A stretch of 64,000 nucleotides of DNA from Macrococcus sp. DPC7161 (GCF_004117835.1 NZ_SDSC01000004.1:124001-188000); one strand, 5' to 3'. Positions 25,743 through 35,363 are shown, numbered from the stretch's first letter. Made by a program: numbers and translations. The notes: a model not told the origin generated them from the letters alone.

Positions 25743-27810
25743 ATTAAATAACCAAGTAACAAAGCGCCGTGAAGACGGTTTTTTTGATATTGAAAAAGAT
25801 CAAGACGCATTACGTGTTTATTTAGAAGAGGTTAATGATAAGACAATTCATTTTGAGACACCTTTAGAAAGACTGCATTATTTAGTCGATGAAAACTTTT
25901 ACTATGACTTGTTCCAAGAGTACACAGAAACAATGATTCAAGAGATAGTTGCATATGCTGAGAGTATTCCATTTCAATTTGCAAGTTACATGTCAGCAAG
26001 TAAATTCTTTAAAGATTATGCTCTAAAAACAAATGATAAACAAAACTATTTAGAAGATTACAAACAACATGTGATTATTGTGGCATTATACCTTGCTAAA
26101 GGTGATGTTGAAAAATCAAAATCATTAATCAATGCGATGATTGAACAACGTTACCAACCGGCAACACCTACATTTTTAAATGCAGGTCGTGCACGTCGTG
26201 GTGAGTTAGTTTCTTGCTTCTTATTAGAAGTAGATGACAGTTTAAATTCTATTAACTATATCGATTCAACAGCAAAGCAGCTTTCAAAAATTGGTGGCGG
26301 TGTTGCGATTAACTTGTCTAAACTTCGTGCGCGTGGTGAAGCAATTAAAGGCATTAAAGGTGTAGCAAAAGGTGTATTACCAGTTGCCAAAGCACTAGAA
26401 GGTGGCTTTAGTTATGCAGATCAACTTGGACAAAGACCAGGTGCTGGAGCTGTATATTTAAATATCTTCCACTACGATGTACTTGAATTTTTAGATACAA
26501 AAAAAGTAAATGCAGACGAGGATTTACGTTTATCTACGATTTCAACTGGATTGATTGTTCCTTCAAAATTCTTTGATCTTGCAAAAGCTGGTGAACCATT
26601 CTACATGTTTGCACCACATACAGTTGAACGTGAGTATGGTGTGACTTTAGATGACTTAAACATTGATGAAATGTATGATGAATTGGTTGCTAATCCAAAC
26701 ATTATGAAGAAGTCAAAAGATGCTCGTGAAATGTTAAATTTAATTGCACAAACACAATTACAATCAGGTTATCCATATTTGATGTTTAAAGATAATGCAA
26801 ACAAAGTACATGCCAATTCAAACATTGGTCAAATTAAAATGAGTAATTTATGTACGGAAATCTTCCAGTTACAAGAAACATCAATCATTAATGATTACGG
26901 TACTGATGATGAAATCAAACGAGATATTTCATGTAACTTAGGTTCATTAAATATCGTGAATGTGATGGAATCTAAAAAGCTAAGAGATTCAGTCCATATT
27001 GGTATGGATGCTTTAACGACTGTAAGTGATGAAGCGGACATTAAAAATGCACCTGGTGTAAGAAAAGCCAATAGAGAATTACATTCAGTTGGATTAGGTG
27101 TTATGAATTTGCATGGTTATTTAGCTAAAAATAAAATTGGTTATGAGTCAAAAGAAGCAAAAGAATTCGCAGCTGCGTTCTTTATGATGATGAACTATTA
27201 TTCAATTGAAAGATCTATGGAAATTGCGATTGAGCGTAATGAGAAGTATGTTGATTTTGAGAAGAGTAATTATGCTGATGGTAGTTACTTTGAACAATAT
27301 TTAACAAAAGATTATGCACCAACTTCTGATAAAGTAAAAGCATTATTTGAAGGTATTCAAATTCCAACGAAAGAAGATTGGGCAAAATTAAAAGAACAAG
27401 TAATGAAAAACGGATTATTCCATGCTTATCGACTTGCAATTGCACCAACGCAAAGTATTTCATATGTTCAGAACGCAACAAGTTCTGTAATGCCAATAGT
27501 TGATCAAATTGAGCGACGCACATATGGTAATGCTGAAACATTCTATCCGATGCCATTTTTATCACCAGAAACAATGTGGTTTTATAAATCAGCATTTAAT
27601 ACGGATCAAATGAAACTAATCGATTTGATTGCAACAATTCAAGAACATGTCGATCAAGGTATTTCTACAATACTATTTGTAAACTCAGAAATATCAACGC
27701 GAGAATTATCAAGATTGTATGTATATGCACATCATAAAGGGTTAAAATCGTTATACTATACGAGAAATAAATTATTAAGTGTAGAAGAATGTACAAGTTG
27801 CGCAGTTTAA
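25705..27810 (+). CDS. nrdE: Class Ib ribonucleotide reductase large subunit NrdE
   Basis: 701 residues; reduces NDPs to dNDPs with NrdF. Visible are the active-site Cys in GELVSCFLLEV, the radical Cys region DISCNLGSLN with the nearby NLCTEI, and the C-terminal shuttle cysteines CTSCAV. There is no N-terminal ATP-cone of the class Ia kind, as expected for NrdE. AAGGTGG lies 9 nt before its ATG, inside nrdI. Confidence 0.97.
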   Translation: MKTLTEKKYNHIELNNQVTKRREDGFFDIEKDQDALRVYLEEVNDKTIHFETPLERLHYLVDENFYYDLFQEYTETMIQEIVAYAESIPFQFASYMSASKFFKDYALKTNDKQNYLEDYKQHVIIVALYLAKGDVEKSKSLINAMIEQRYQPATPTFLNAGRARRGELVSCFLLEVDDSLNSINYIDSTAKQLSKIGGGVAINLSKLRARGEAIKGIKGVAKGVLPVAKALEGGFSYADQLGQRPGAGAVYLNIFHYDVLEFLDTKKVNADEDLRLSTISTGLIVPSKFFDLAKAGEPFYMFAPHTVEREYGVTLDDLNIDEMYDELVANPNIMKKSKDAREMLNLIAQTQLQSGYPYLMFKDNANKVHANSNIGQIKMSNLCTEIFQLQETSIINDYGTDDEIKRDISCNLGSLNIVNVMESKKLRDSVHIGMDALTTVSDEADIKNAPGVRKANRELHSVGLGVMNLHGYLAKNKIGYESKEAKEFAAAFFMMMNYYSIERSMEIAIERNEKYVDFEKSNYADGSYFEQYLTKDYAPTSDKVKALFEGIQIPTKEDWAKLKEQVMKNGLFHAYRLAIAPTQSISYVQNATSSVMPIVDQIERRTYGNAETFYPMPFLSPETMWFYKSAFNTDQMKLIDLIATIQEHVDQGISTILFVNSEISTRELSRLYVYAHHKGLKSLYYTRNKLLSVEECTSCAV

Positions 27811-27820
27811 TCACATACTA

Positions 27821-27846
27821 GATAACACGGCATACGCCGTGTTATC
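27821..27846 (+). other. Intercistronic hairpin between nrdE and nrdF
   Basis: A perfect 11-bp, GC-containing stem (27821-27831 with 27836-27846) with a 4-nt loop but no following T tract. It may be a processing or mRNA-stability element that sets NrdE and NrdF levels, or a weak terminator. Confidence 0.6.
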
Positions 27847-27879
27847 TTATGAGTAAAAATATAAGTTAGAGGTGACACT

Positions 27880-28848
27880 TTGAAAGCAGTTAACTGGAAT
27901 ACACAAGAAGATATGACGAATATGTTTTGGCGTCAAAATATCTCACAAATGTGGGTTGAAACAGAATTTAAAGTTTCTAAAGATATTGCGAGTTGGAAAG
28001 AGCTAACGGAAGATGAGAAATATACATTTAATCACGCACTTGCAGGATTAACAGGACTAGATACGCAACAAGCAGATGATGGAATGCCATTAATCATGAT
28101 GCATACACAAGATTTACGTAAAAAAGCAGTTTATAGTTTTATGGGTATGATGGAAAATATTCATGCTAAAAGTTATAGTCATATTTTCACAACGTTATTA
28201 CCATCTAAAGAGACAGATGAATTATTAAATGAATGGGTGCCAAATGAACCACATTTAACATATAAAGCAAATAGAATTTTAGAAAAGTATCATGCGTTAT
28301 GGAAAAAGGATGCATCTATTTATGAACAATACATGGCACGCGTAGCGAGTGTATTTTTAGAAACATTTTTATTCTATTCTGGGTTTTATTATCCTTTGTA
28401 TCTTGCTGGACAAGGTCGTATGACTACAAGTGGAGAGATCATTCGAAAAATATTATTAGATGAATCTATTCACGGAGTATTTACTGGACTTGATGCACAA
28501 AGTTTACGTAAAGAAATGTCTGATGATGAAATTGTAAAAGCAGACAAAGAAATGTATACGATGTTAGATGATTTGTATCGTAACGAAGCATCATATACTA
28601 AAATGTTATATGATCGTGTTGGTTTAACGGAAGATGTATTAAATTATGTGATGTATAATGGGAACAAAGCACTTGCAAACTTAGGATTTGAACCTTATTT
28701 TGAAGAACGCGGATTTAATCCAATCATTGAAAATGCATTGAATACAAGTACTAAAAACCATGATTTCTTTAGTGTTAAAGGTGATGGTTATGTGCTCGCA
28801 TTAAATGTTGAAGCGTTACAAGATGAAGACTTTATTTTTGAAGATTAG
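27880..28848 (+). CDS. nrdF: Class Ib ribonucleotide reductase small subunit NrdF
   Basis: 322 residues, ferritin-like radical-generating subunit. Metal ligands are visible in DTQQADDGMP, MMENIHAKSYSHIF (E-x-x-H) and LDESIHGVF (E-x-x-H), and the radical Tyr lies in HAKSYSHIF. The start is TTG, with AGAGGTGA 7 nt upstream and no in-frame ATG nearby; family proteins begin at this point. Same transcript as nrdE but with a 69-nt gap holding a hairpin. A strong terminator follows. Confidence 0.97.
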   Translation: MKAVNWNTQEDMTNMFWRQNISQMWVETEFKVSKDIASWKELTEDEKYTFNHALAGLTGLDTQQADDGMPLIMMHTQDLRKKAVYSFMGMMENIHAKSYSHIFTTLLPSKETDELLNEWVPNEPHLTYKANRILEKYHALWKKDASIYEQYMARVASVFLETFLFYSGFYYPLYLAGQGRMTTSGEIIRKILLDESIHGVFTGLDAQSLRKEMSDDEIVKADKEMYTMLDDLYRNEASYTKMLYDRVGLTEDVLNYVMYNGNKALANLGFEPYFEERGFNPIIENALNTSTKNHDFFSVKGDGYVLALNVEALQDEDFIFED

Positions 28849-28871
28849 ACAATTGAAATTTATATAAATTG

Positions 28872-28910
28872 AAAAATCCTTAATGTAAACATTAAGGATT
28901 TTTCTTTTTT
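28872..28910 (+). terminator. Terminator of nrdIEF
   Basis: A 14-bp stem (28872-28885 with 28890-28903) with a 4-nt loop is followed by a T-rich tract. Confidence 0.9.
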
Positions 28911-28974
28911 ATACAAACTGATTATTTTGTATTTTTCATGAACAAATTTTGACGAAAATATTAATATATTGGAA

Positions 28975-29002
28975 TTGTCACGATTTAGCCATTGTATAAA
29001 AT
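28975..29002 (+). promoter_or_regulatory. Candidate promoter of the His-rich lipoprotein gene, with an inverted repeat
   Basis: TTGTCA (28975-28980), 16-nt spacer, TAAAAT (28997-29002). An inverted repeat TTGTAT-N9-ATACAA (28992-29012) spans the -10 and start region, and TTGTATAA occurs again at 29029-29036. This layout would suit a repressor operator. Confidence 0.45.
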
Positions 29003-29075
29003 ATCAATACAAGCAATAATATTAACTGTTGTATAACACCAAGTAATTTATTTAAGTGAATAGGGGCGAAACATT

Positions 29076-29792
29076 TTGAAAAAATTATTAGTATTGACTT
29101 TATCAGCGACAATGCTCGCGGCATGTGGACAATCAAACAGTGGTCATGAAGGACATGAGAAATCATCAAGTGAAACAAAAGTAAAACCTGTGACAGTTGA
29201 ATTGACAGTGCCAAAAATGACAAAAGCAAATGAAAAAGTTACATTAAAAGCACTTGTAAAACAAGATGGAAAAGCAATTAACGATGCAGACGAAGTGATG
29301 TTTGAAGTAATCAATACAAAAACAAATAAATCGGATAAACAAAAAGTAACAAAAGCAACAGATGGTTTATATACTTTAGACTATACCTTTAAAGAAGATG
29401 GTTCATATAAAGTAATTTCTCATGTTACAGCCAAAAATCAACATACAATGCCAAGTAAAATGGTAACAGTTGGTGAAACAATGGCTCATGAACATCATGA
29501 TCACCATGGGGGTATGATTCATATTATGCCAATTACAGCTAAAGTGAATGAAAAAACAAATTTTATGATTCACGTACATTCTAGTGATGACAAAGCGGTG
29601 AAAGATGCAGAAACGAAATTAGAGATTAAAACACCAGATAATAAAACGGTTTGGATTGAATTAAAACAAACAAAAGATGGTCAATACGAAGGATCTGAAA
29701 CTTTTAAAACACCAGGTAAGTATCATGTAAAAGCACATGCTGAAAATAAAAAGTTCCATACACATGAAGAAAGTGATTTTGAAGTGAAGTAA
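29076..29792 (+). CDS. His-rich lipoprotein with YtkA/FixH-like repeats
   Basis: 238 residues. The signal peptide ends in the lipobox LAAC (Cys17), so the protein is a lipoprotein on the outer face of the membrane. It has two YtkA-like beta-sandwich domains (about residues 38-130 and 150-238) separated by a His-rich linker HEHHDHHGGMIH, with further HxxH pairs at both ends (GHEGHE, FHTHEE) and several Met residues. This points to binding of copper or another metal. The start is TTG after AGGGGCG. It occupies the nrdF-murB slot. Exact role unknown; heavy-metal binding is inferred from composition. Confidence 0.8.
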   Translation: MKKLLVLTLSATMLAACGQSNSGHEGHEKSSSETKVKPVTVELTVPKMTKANEKVTLKALVKQDGKAINDADEVMFEVINTKTNKSDKQKVTKATDGLYTLDYTFKEDGSYKVISHVTAKNQHTMPSKMVTVGETMAHEHHDHHGGMIHIMPITAKVNEKTNFMIHVHSSDDKAVKDAETKLEIKTPDNKTVWIELKQTKDGQYEGSETFKTPGKYHVKAHAENKKFHTHEESDFEVK

Positions 29793-29820
29793 TTAAACGT
29801 ACTAATCTGTAATAACATAA

Positions 29821-29853
29821 AAAGGGGGATGAGACATAATCTCATCCCCCTTT
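29821..29853. terminator. Bidirectional terminator between the lipoprotein gene and murB
   Basis: A 14-bp perfect stem (29821-29834 with 29840-29853) with a G5/C5 core and 5-nt loop, flanked by T runs on both strands. Confidence 0.92.
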
Positions 29854-29860
29854 TATATTA

Positions 29861-30778
29861 TTATTTTAAACCTTCGCCTATCACTCTCACTTCAGGCATT
29901 AATTCAACACCTGAATGTTTAAGTACTTCTTGTTTAACATGTGCAATCATTGCTTCATAGTCACTTGCAGTACCATTATCAACATTTACGATAAAGCCGG
30001 CATGTTTTTTTGAAACTTCTACGCCACCAATTCTGTAGCCTTGTAATCCAGCTTCTTGGATCAATTGACCAGCAAAATGTCCTGGAGGTCTTCTAAAGAC
30101 ACTGCCACATGAAGGGTATTCTAATGGTTGTTTTTCTTCACGTTTCGCTGTTAAATCTGCCATAACTGCTTGAATAACATTAATGTCGCCACGCTTTAAG
30201 TTAAATGTTGCTTCTAAAACAACATAGCCACTTTCTTGAATCTTACTTGTTCTATAATCTAATTCTAATTCCTCGTTTGAGAGAATCAACATATTACCTT
30301 CTTGATCAATGACTTTCGCATTGTCAATACAATCTTTAATTTCTCCACCATAAGCACCTGCATTCATAAATACAGCGCCTCCAACAGAGCCAGGAATGCC
30401 ACAAGCAAATTCTAATCCTGTTAAATGGTGTTCACGTGCTGTTTTAGAAACTTCAATAATTGCAGCACCGCTTCCAGCAATGATTTGGTCGTATTCTACT
30501 TGAATATCAGTGAGTTGTAATAAACTTAATACAATCCCACGAATACCACCGTCACGAATGATGATATTTGATCCGTTACCTAAAAAAGTAACTGGAATAT
30601 GATTGGCTTTAGCATATTTAATAATTGTTTGAACATCTTGGTAATTTCTTGGAGATATATATAAATCGGCATTGCCACCTGTTTTAGTGTAAGTATAATT
30701 TTTAAGTGGTTCATTGATTTTAATTGTATCTGGTTGAATCAACTCAGATAAAGCATTTTTTATGTCGATGATTTCCAA
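29861..30778 (-). CDS. murB: UDP-N-acetylenolpyruvoylglucosamine reductase MurB
   Basis: 305 residues; FAD- and NADPH-dependent reduction of UDP-GlcNAc-enolpyruvate to UDP-MurNAc, an early peptidoglycan step. Visible are the YTKTGG start of the FAD domain, [34 protein letters not shown], and [13 protein letters not shown], where the Ser of the last motif is catalytic in type II MurB. The start is TTG (30778) after AAAGGGCG; no ATG fits better. Length is normal. Confidence 0.95.
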   Translation of the reverse strand: MEIIDIKNALSELIQPDTIKINEPLKNYTYTKTGGNADLYISPRNYQDVQTIIKYAKANHIPVTFLGNGSNIIIRDGGIRGIVLSLLQLTDIQVEYDQIIAGSGAAIIEVSKTAREHHLTGLEFACGIPGSVGGAVFMNAGAYGGEIKDCIDNAKVIDQEGNMLILSNEELELDYRTSKIQESGYVVLEATFNLKRGDINVIQAVMADLTAKREEKQPLEYPSCGSVFRRPPGHFAGQLIQEAGLQGYRIGGVEVSKKHAGFIVNVDNGTASDYEAMIAHVKQEVLKHSGVELMPEVRVIGEGLK

Positions 30779-30824
30779 AGTATTAACGCCCTTTCGATAA
30801 AGTCACATTTATTATATCAATTAT

Positions 30825-31343
30825 TTATGCTTTTTGCGAATTCACATGACATTGTAACCATTCTGACTTATTTGTTTCATAAATTTGCTTTGAAACAGTA
30901 GAATCAATTTTAGATTTAAAGGTGTTAAATTGCTCACATAGATCTGCGTGGTGTTCTAAAACACGTTGAGCATTAATGTATTTTTTAAATTTTGTACTGT
31001 TTTCTTCAACGATATGTAATCTCACTTTTTCGTTCAACGTTTTTAAATCATCAAACTTTGAAAATACACATTTCTTTTCATAAGGATGGTGTAGACGATA
31101 AAATGATTGCAAATTTAATCTCTTTTCATCTAGTGTTGTCATTTGATGCAAGCTTTTAACAACGACTAATACATCTAAAATATGAGAAGATTGGCTGCCT
31201 TTGATTGCAGTCGATCCAACATGATAAGTTTTAATAACAGGTGTGTCTAACAAATTCATAAGGATTTTATCAATTTGATGATATAATATTTTAAAGTCTT
31301 GATAAACACCGTCATTTAACGGTGTAACGTATGATTTTGGCAT
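30825..31343 (-). CDS. GrpB family protein
   Basis: 172 residues of the GrpB (UPF0157) family, a nucleotidyltransferase-like fold. The motif YHVGSTAIKG corresponds to the family's H-x-GSTS/A-x-x-G, followed by HILDVLVVV in place of the usual P-I-I-D-I. I use the ATG at 31343 after GAGGG, not the in-frame ATG at 31370. Family function is not established. It lies directly upstream of murB on the same strand (46-nt gap) and may be co-transcribed. Confidence 0.75.
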   Translation of the reverse strand: MPKSYVTPLNDGVYQDFKILYHQIDKILMNLLDTPVIKTYHVGSTAIKGSQSSHILDVLVVVKSLHQMTTLDEKRLNLQSFYRLHHPYEKKCVFSKFDDLKTLNEKVRLHIVEENSTKFKKYINAQRVLEHHADLCEQFNTFKSKIDSTVSKQIYETNKSEWLQCHVNSQKA

Positions 31344-31410
31344 AGGATCCCTCTTTATGTTTAATTTCATATAAATCTTTTGTATAATGATTATATCAAG
31401 GAGTCGTGAT

Positions 31411-32298
31411 ATGAAAAAATATTATTTATTATTTTTCGTTTTGTTGATGACCTTTTATCTTGTAGGGTGTTCAAATGCACTGAAATCTGACATAAATGAT
31501 TACAAAGTGCAAATGAAGAACGTTCAAAAGGAAGAAAAGAAACTCGTTGAACAAATCGATGCATTACATTTAGAAAAGATAGACCAACTCATTGGTTCTG
31601 AAGTAACAGAAGATAAAAAGAAAAAGTTAATTCATATTGAACAAAAGATTGATCAAGAAATATTACCACAATACAAAAAATATGAGTCACTTGTTAAAAA
31701 AGTAAAACCTAAGACAAAAGAAGTTAAAGATGTGCATGCGATGTATTTAGATAACTTAAAAAAGAAAAAAAAGTTTATAGATACATTGAGCGACTATATT
31801 CATGCATTTAATGATTCTATTGCTTCAAATGAAGAAATATTAGAATACACAAAAATATTCGAAAAAAATAAAGCTTTAAGTGAGAAGTTCCATGCGAAAG
31901 CACAAAAGCAAAGTGATGAATCTAAAGATTTGGCAACTATTACTGAAGTGATCAATGCAAATAGCGATGATTTAAAGTCTAAAGTTGGTTATTTATCTGA
32001 TACACATACAGTCAAAGAAAAAACAAAATATATTGACCAAACTTTAATTCCACTACTAAAAAAACAAGTAGATAAATTAAATAAAACGAATATTAAATCT
32101 AAAGATGTAATTGGACTAAGAAAAGCAACGATTGAAATCAACTATAGCTTAATAAATTACTATAAAGAACGTAAGAATGCGATGAAGATTGAAGAACAAC
32201 TTCAAAACGTTCCGATTCAAAATATTTTAGAAAATACAAAGTATATTAAATCGCTTGATGACAAATATTATGAGTCACTTAAAAATTTAGAATCTTAA
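31411..32298 (+). CDS. Predicted coiled-coil lipoprotein
   Basis: 295 residues. The signal peptide ends in lipobox LVGC (Cys20), so it is membrane-anchored outside the cell. The mature part is highly charged, Lys/Glu-rich and predicted helical throughout, with heptad-like spacing. An AMY-containing motif around residue 110 recalls the staphylococcal EMYY-motif lipoprotein family. The start is the ATG at 31411 after AAGGAG. Function unknown. Divergent from the GrpB gene, single transcript closed by the terminator at 32301. Confidence 0.75.
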   Translation: MKKYYLLFFVLLMTFYLVGCSNALKSDINDYKVQMKNVQKEEKKLVEQIDALHLEKIDQLIGSEVTEDKKKKLIHIEQKIDQEILPQYKKYESLVKKVKPKTKEVKDVHAMYLDNLKKKKKFIDTLSDYIHAFNDSIASNEEILEYTKIFEKNKALSEKFHAKAQKQSDESKDLATITEVINANSDDLKSKVGYLSDTHTVKEKTKYIDQTLIPLLKKQVDKLNKTNIKSKDVIGLRKATIEINYSLINYYKERKNAMKIEEQLQNVPIQNILENTKYIKSLDDKYYESLKNLES

Positions 32299-32300
32299 TA

Positions 32301-32330
32301 AAAAATAAGTATCCATCGATACTTATTTTT
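32301..32330. terminator. Bidirectional terminator between the coiled-coil lipoprotein and a small membrane protein gene
   Basis: A 13-bp perfect stem (32301-32313 with 32318-32330) with a 4-nt loop, A/T-rich ends acting as T tracts on both strands. Confidence 0.85.
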
Positions 32331-32536
32331 TATTTGGGAGTGTTATTTGATTGTTGTTTTTGCTTTTTGTTCAAATAAATATTTCTTGCAATCACAGTAA
32401 TAATCCAAACTGCAAATACAAGCACGATGATTAATGACAAACCAAATTGGTGTTTAAAATCAACGACAAATAATAACACGTAAATGAATAGACATGAATT
32501 AATTGTGTCTAAAAAGCTCCATCGTTTTGTTGGCAT
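32330..32536 (-). CDS. Small two-helix membrane protein
   Basis: 68 residues with two membrane segments (about 10-27 and 31-50) and a basic, Gln-rich C-terminal tail (NKKQKQQSNN). AAGGAG lies 8 nt before the ATG. It ends in a terminator shared with the convergent lipoprotein gene. I do not recognise a family. Confidence 0.65.
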   Translation of the reverse strand: MPTKRWSFLDTINSCLFIYVLLFVVDFKHQFGLSLIIVLVFAVWIITVIARNIYLNKKQKQQSNNTPK

Positions 32537-32671
32537 ATGTATTCTCCTTAAATTTATTATGTTTTTATTATAGCAATGTGTATAATAATGAGATAGGGGT
32601 AAAAAGTTATAATTGCATAATTAACAATGAAGTGTTATATTCTTATAATCGAAATATTCCGAGGTGAAAAA

Positions 32672-32992
32672 ATGGTGATTAAAATTAATTCAATTGATCA
32701 ATTTAAGCAAGTGATTGATACAAATGAAAAAGTGTTTATTATTAAACATTCAAAAACTTGTCCAATTTCTCAAGGTGCTTATGATCAATTTGAAAAGTTT
32801 CTTTATGAAAGAGATATTGATGGTTATGCAATTATTGTTCAAGATGCGAGAGAAGTCTCTGATTATGTAGCCAGTTATACTAATGTGAAACATGAATCGC
32901 CACAAGCATTTTATTTTGTCAACCAACAAGTTAAGTGGCATGACAGCCATAGTAATATAACAATTTCTAGTCTGTCGAATGCAGAAGAGTAA
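32672..32992 (+). CDS. ytxJ: YtxJ-like monothiol thioredoxin-fold protein
   Basis: 106 residues of the YtxJ family, thioredoxin-fold proteins grouped with the bacillithiol system. A single candidate active Cys lies in KHSKTCPIS (Cys30), where the family has a T-C-P-I-S motif in place of CxxC, so a monothiol, bacilliredoxin-like reaction is likely. I start at the ATG at 32672 after GAGGTG; the upstream in-frame ATG at 32627 is unsupported. The cis-Pro region is ESPQAF. The next gene follows after a short terminator-like hairpin. Confidence 0.82.
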   Translation: MVIKINSIDQFKQVIDTNEKVFIIKHSKTCPISQGAYDQFEKFLYERDIDGYAIIVQDAREVSDYVASYTNVKHESPQAFYFVNQQVKWHDSHSNITISSLSNAEE

Positions 32993-32999
32993 AAATATG

Positions 33000-33032
33000 A
33001 GCTTGTGACAAATGTCACAAGCTTAATTTTTT
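33000..33032 (+). terminator. Terminator abutting the ribosome binding site of the glycerate-kinase-like gene
   Basis: An 11-bp inverted repeat (33000-33010 with 33013-33023) is followed by AATTTTTT, which leads straight into GGAGGA of the next gene. Confidence 0.75.
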
Positions 33033-33046
33033 GGAGGATAGGTAAT

Positions 33047-34102
33047 ATGAAAGTTCTAATAGCAATGGATGCATATTTTAATATTTTACAATCACACCAT
33101 GCAAATCAATTTGTTCATGACGGTATTAAACAGGTTATTCCTGATGCAAATATCGTAATGGTGCCGCTCTTTTTAAGTCATAAAGATATGATTGATTCAT
33201 TATTAATTTGGGATAAAGGAAAGAAAATTCACAAAAAAGTAACTTCAGATATTCATAATCAGTCACAAAAAGAAGTTACATTAGGTTTAATTGGCAATGC
33301 TTTAATAATAGATGGTAAAAATACAATTGGTAACAGTACATCGTCATATGCTTTAGGAGAAGCGATGATGTATGGTTTGGATTTAATGGTGCAAGAAATG
33401 ATTATTTCTATTGGGAACGTAAATAGTTATGATTTAGGTGCGGGTATGTTACAAGCATTAGGTGCAAAATTTTATGACCGTAATGGAGCATTAATGCAAA
33501 TCGTTACAAGAGACGATTTAAAGCTTGTTCGTGGCATTGACGTGACACAAATGGATGATCGTTTGGCACAAACAAAAATCACTTTAGTGAGCGATGAAAA
33601 TTATCATTTATTTGGTAAATCAAGCCAAATTGCGAAAAGTGATGTGTCAGAAACTGAAAAACAATATATTGATAATAGTATTTGGTATTTAAATGAACAA
33701 TTTAAAAAAGTAAATGTATTTTTAGATGCAAATCAAGGTGATGCAGGTGGTATTCAAGCTGTAATGGCCGCCTTATTCAATGCAGAAACAAAAACAAGTC
33801 AATCATTAATATTTGAACGTACGGATTTGTTATCGTTATTAAGAGAAGCGGATTTAGTCGTATACGGTGGAGCAAATGGTACAGCACATAGTTCTTTAGT
33901 TGCAAATGCACTCTATGACTTTCATGATGGTACGAATATGCAATTGTATTTGACTGCCGGTAAGTCCTATTCTAATATCACACAACAGGAAAATTATTAT
34001 CAGTTTAATGTATATCCTGAAGTGACGGAATCCACTGAAGATATTCATATTGGGATGCAGTTAACCGATGTCGTAAGTAGTTTTATGCGTATACAAAAAT
34101 AA
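33047..34102 (+). CDS. Degenerate glycerate kinase family protein
   Basis: 351 residues aligned in layout with class II glycerate kinases (GlxK). The N-terminal MKVLIAMDAYFN and the SYALGEAM...GAGMLQALGAKFYD blocks are recognisable. The family's conserved acidic/glycine motifs are altered: after IVMVPL the expected ADGGEGT reads FLSHKDM, and the GGSATNDGGAGM block reads GNVNSYDLGAGM. It may therefore have lost kinase activity or changed substrate. I start at the ATG at 33047 after TTGGAGGATAGG. Flanked by terminators, it is a single-gene unit. Confidence 0.75.
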   Translation: MKVLIAMDAYFNILQSHHANQFVHDGIKQVIPDANIVMVPLFLSHKDMIDSLLIWDKGKKIHKKVTSDIHNQSQKEVTLGLIGNALIIDGKNTIGNSTSSYALGEAMMYGLDLMVQEMIISIGNVNSYDLGAGMLQALGAKFYDRNGALMQIVTRDDLKLVRGIDVTQMDDRLAQTKITLVSDENYHLFGKSSQIAKSDVSETEKQYIDNSIWYLNEQFKKVNVFLDANQGDAGGIQAVMAALFNAETKTSQSLIFERTDLLSLLREADLVVYGGANGTAHSSLVANALYDFHDGTNMQLYLTAGKSYSNITQQENYYQFNVYPEVTESTEDIHIGMQLTDVVSSFMRIQK

Positions 34103-34125
34103 GGAGCCCTCGGGCTCCTTTTTTA
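34101..34125 (+). terminator. Terminator of the glycerate-kinase-like gene
   Basis: An 8-bp GC-rich stem (34101-34108 with 34113-34120), CTCG loop, then a T tract. It begins inside the stop codon. Confidence 0.9.
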
Positions 34126-34139
34126 ATTATTGATATTCA

Positions 34140-35363
34140 TTATGCTCTTTTTTCAAATGTAGATAAAATACCAACGATATTCATTACTGATTTCTCCATA
34201 TCGTCAATAGAAACATATTCATATGGACCGTGGTAGTTTTCGCCACCAGTAAAGATGTTCGGTGTCGGTAAGCCCATGTAAGAAAGTTGAGAACCGTCTG
34301 TACCACCACGAATAGGTTCAACAATTGGTTCAATGTTTAAAGATTTCATGACTTCTAAAGGAATATCAATCAATTCAGGATATGCTTTGATTTTTTCTCC
34401 CATGTTGTAATATTGATCGTGAATATCTATCGTAACATGTTCTTCACCATATTCGCTTTGAATAGATTTAGAGATGCTTTCCATTAGTGCTTTACGAGCT
34501 TCAAAAGTATCTTTATCATGATCACGGATGATATATTCCAAAGTTGCTTCTTCAACAGAACCATTTAAATCATGCAAATGGAAGAATCCTTCATAACCTT
34601 CAGTTTGTTCAGGGCGTTCATCACTAGGTAATTGGTTATGGAATTGAATGGCTAAATTTAATGCATTAATCATTTTGTCTTTAGCGCTTCCTGGGTGTAC
34701 ATTAACGCCTTTAAATGTTACTTTAGCTCCTGCAGCATTGAAGCTTTCATATTGTAACTCACCACGAGTTGAACCATCCACTGTATATGCAAATTGTGCA
34801 CCGAAACGTGCAACGTCAAATTTATGTGGGCCACGGCCAATTTCTTCATCAGGTGTAAATCCAAAACGAATTTTACCATGTTTAATTTCAGGATGTTGAA
34901 TTAAATATTCAATAGCAGTCATGATTTCAGTAATACCAGCTTTATCATCTGCACCTAATAATGTCGTACCATCTGTTGTCATTAAAGTATGCCCTCTATA
35001 AAGTTCTAATTCAGGGAATGTTGACTTACTAATTATTAAGCCTGACTTTAAAGTAATATCTTCACCATCATAGTTTTCAATAATTTGTGGATTGACACCA
35101 GTTCCATTGAAGTCAGGTGCAGTATCAACATGTGATAATAATCCAATTACTGGAACATCTTTGTCAGAATTAGATTCTAAAGTTGCAAATAAATAACCAT
35201 TTTCATCTACTTCAACCTCTAATCCTAAGCCTTTGATTTCAGATTCTAATAAACGAATTAAATCCCATTGTTTTTCTGAACTTGGTGTTGTTTGACTATT
35301 TGGATCAGCAGTCGTATCAATTTTGACATATGTTGATAAACGATTGATTAATGTTTGTTTCAT
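34140..35363 (-). CDS. pepT: Peptidase T (tripeptide aminopeptidase)
   Basis: 407 residues, M20B family dizinc aminopeptidase that removes N-terminal residues from tripeptides. Metal and catalytic motifs are visible: [13 protein letters not shown] (His, catalytic Asp), [12 protein letters not shown] (bridging Asp) and [10 protein letters not shown] (general base Glu and ligand Glu), plus a C-terminal His in [19 protein letters not shown] precedes the ATG. It would process peptides imported by transporters such as the POT proteins in this window. Confidence 0.95.
   Translation of the reverse strand: MKQTLINRLSTYVKIDTTADPNSQTTPSSEKQWDLIRLLESEIKGLGLEVEVDENGYLFATLESNSDKDVPVIGLLSHVDTAPDFNGTGVNPQIIENYDGEDITLKSGLIISKSTFPELELYRGHTLMTTDGTTLLGADDKAGITEIMTAIEYLIQHPEIKHGKIRFGFTPDEEIGRGPHKFDVARFGAQFAYTVDGSTRGELQYESFNAAGAKVTFKGVNVHPGSAKDKMINALNLAIQFHNQLPSDERPEQTEGYEGFFHLHDLNGSVEEATLEYIIRDHDKDTFEARKALMESISKSIQSEYGEEHVTIDIHDQYYNMGEKIKAYPELIDIPLEVMKSLNIEPIVEPIRGGTDGSQLSYMGLPTPNIFTGGENYHGPYEYVSIDDMEKSVMNIVGILSTFEKRA

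Noticed and set aside
27215-27595. 126-codon minus-strand ORF inside nrdE
   Set aside because: Lies fully inside a well-supported gene on the other strand, with no family resemblance.
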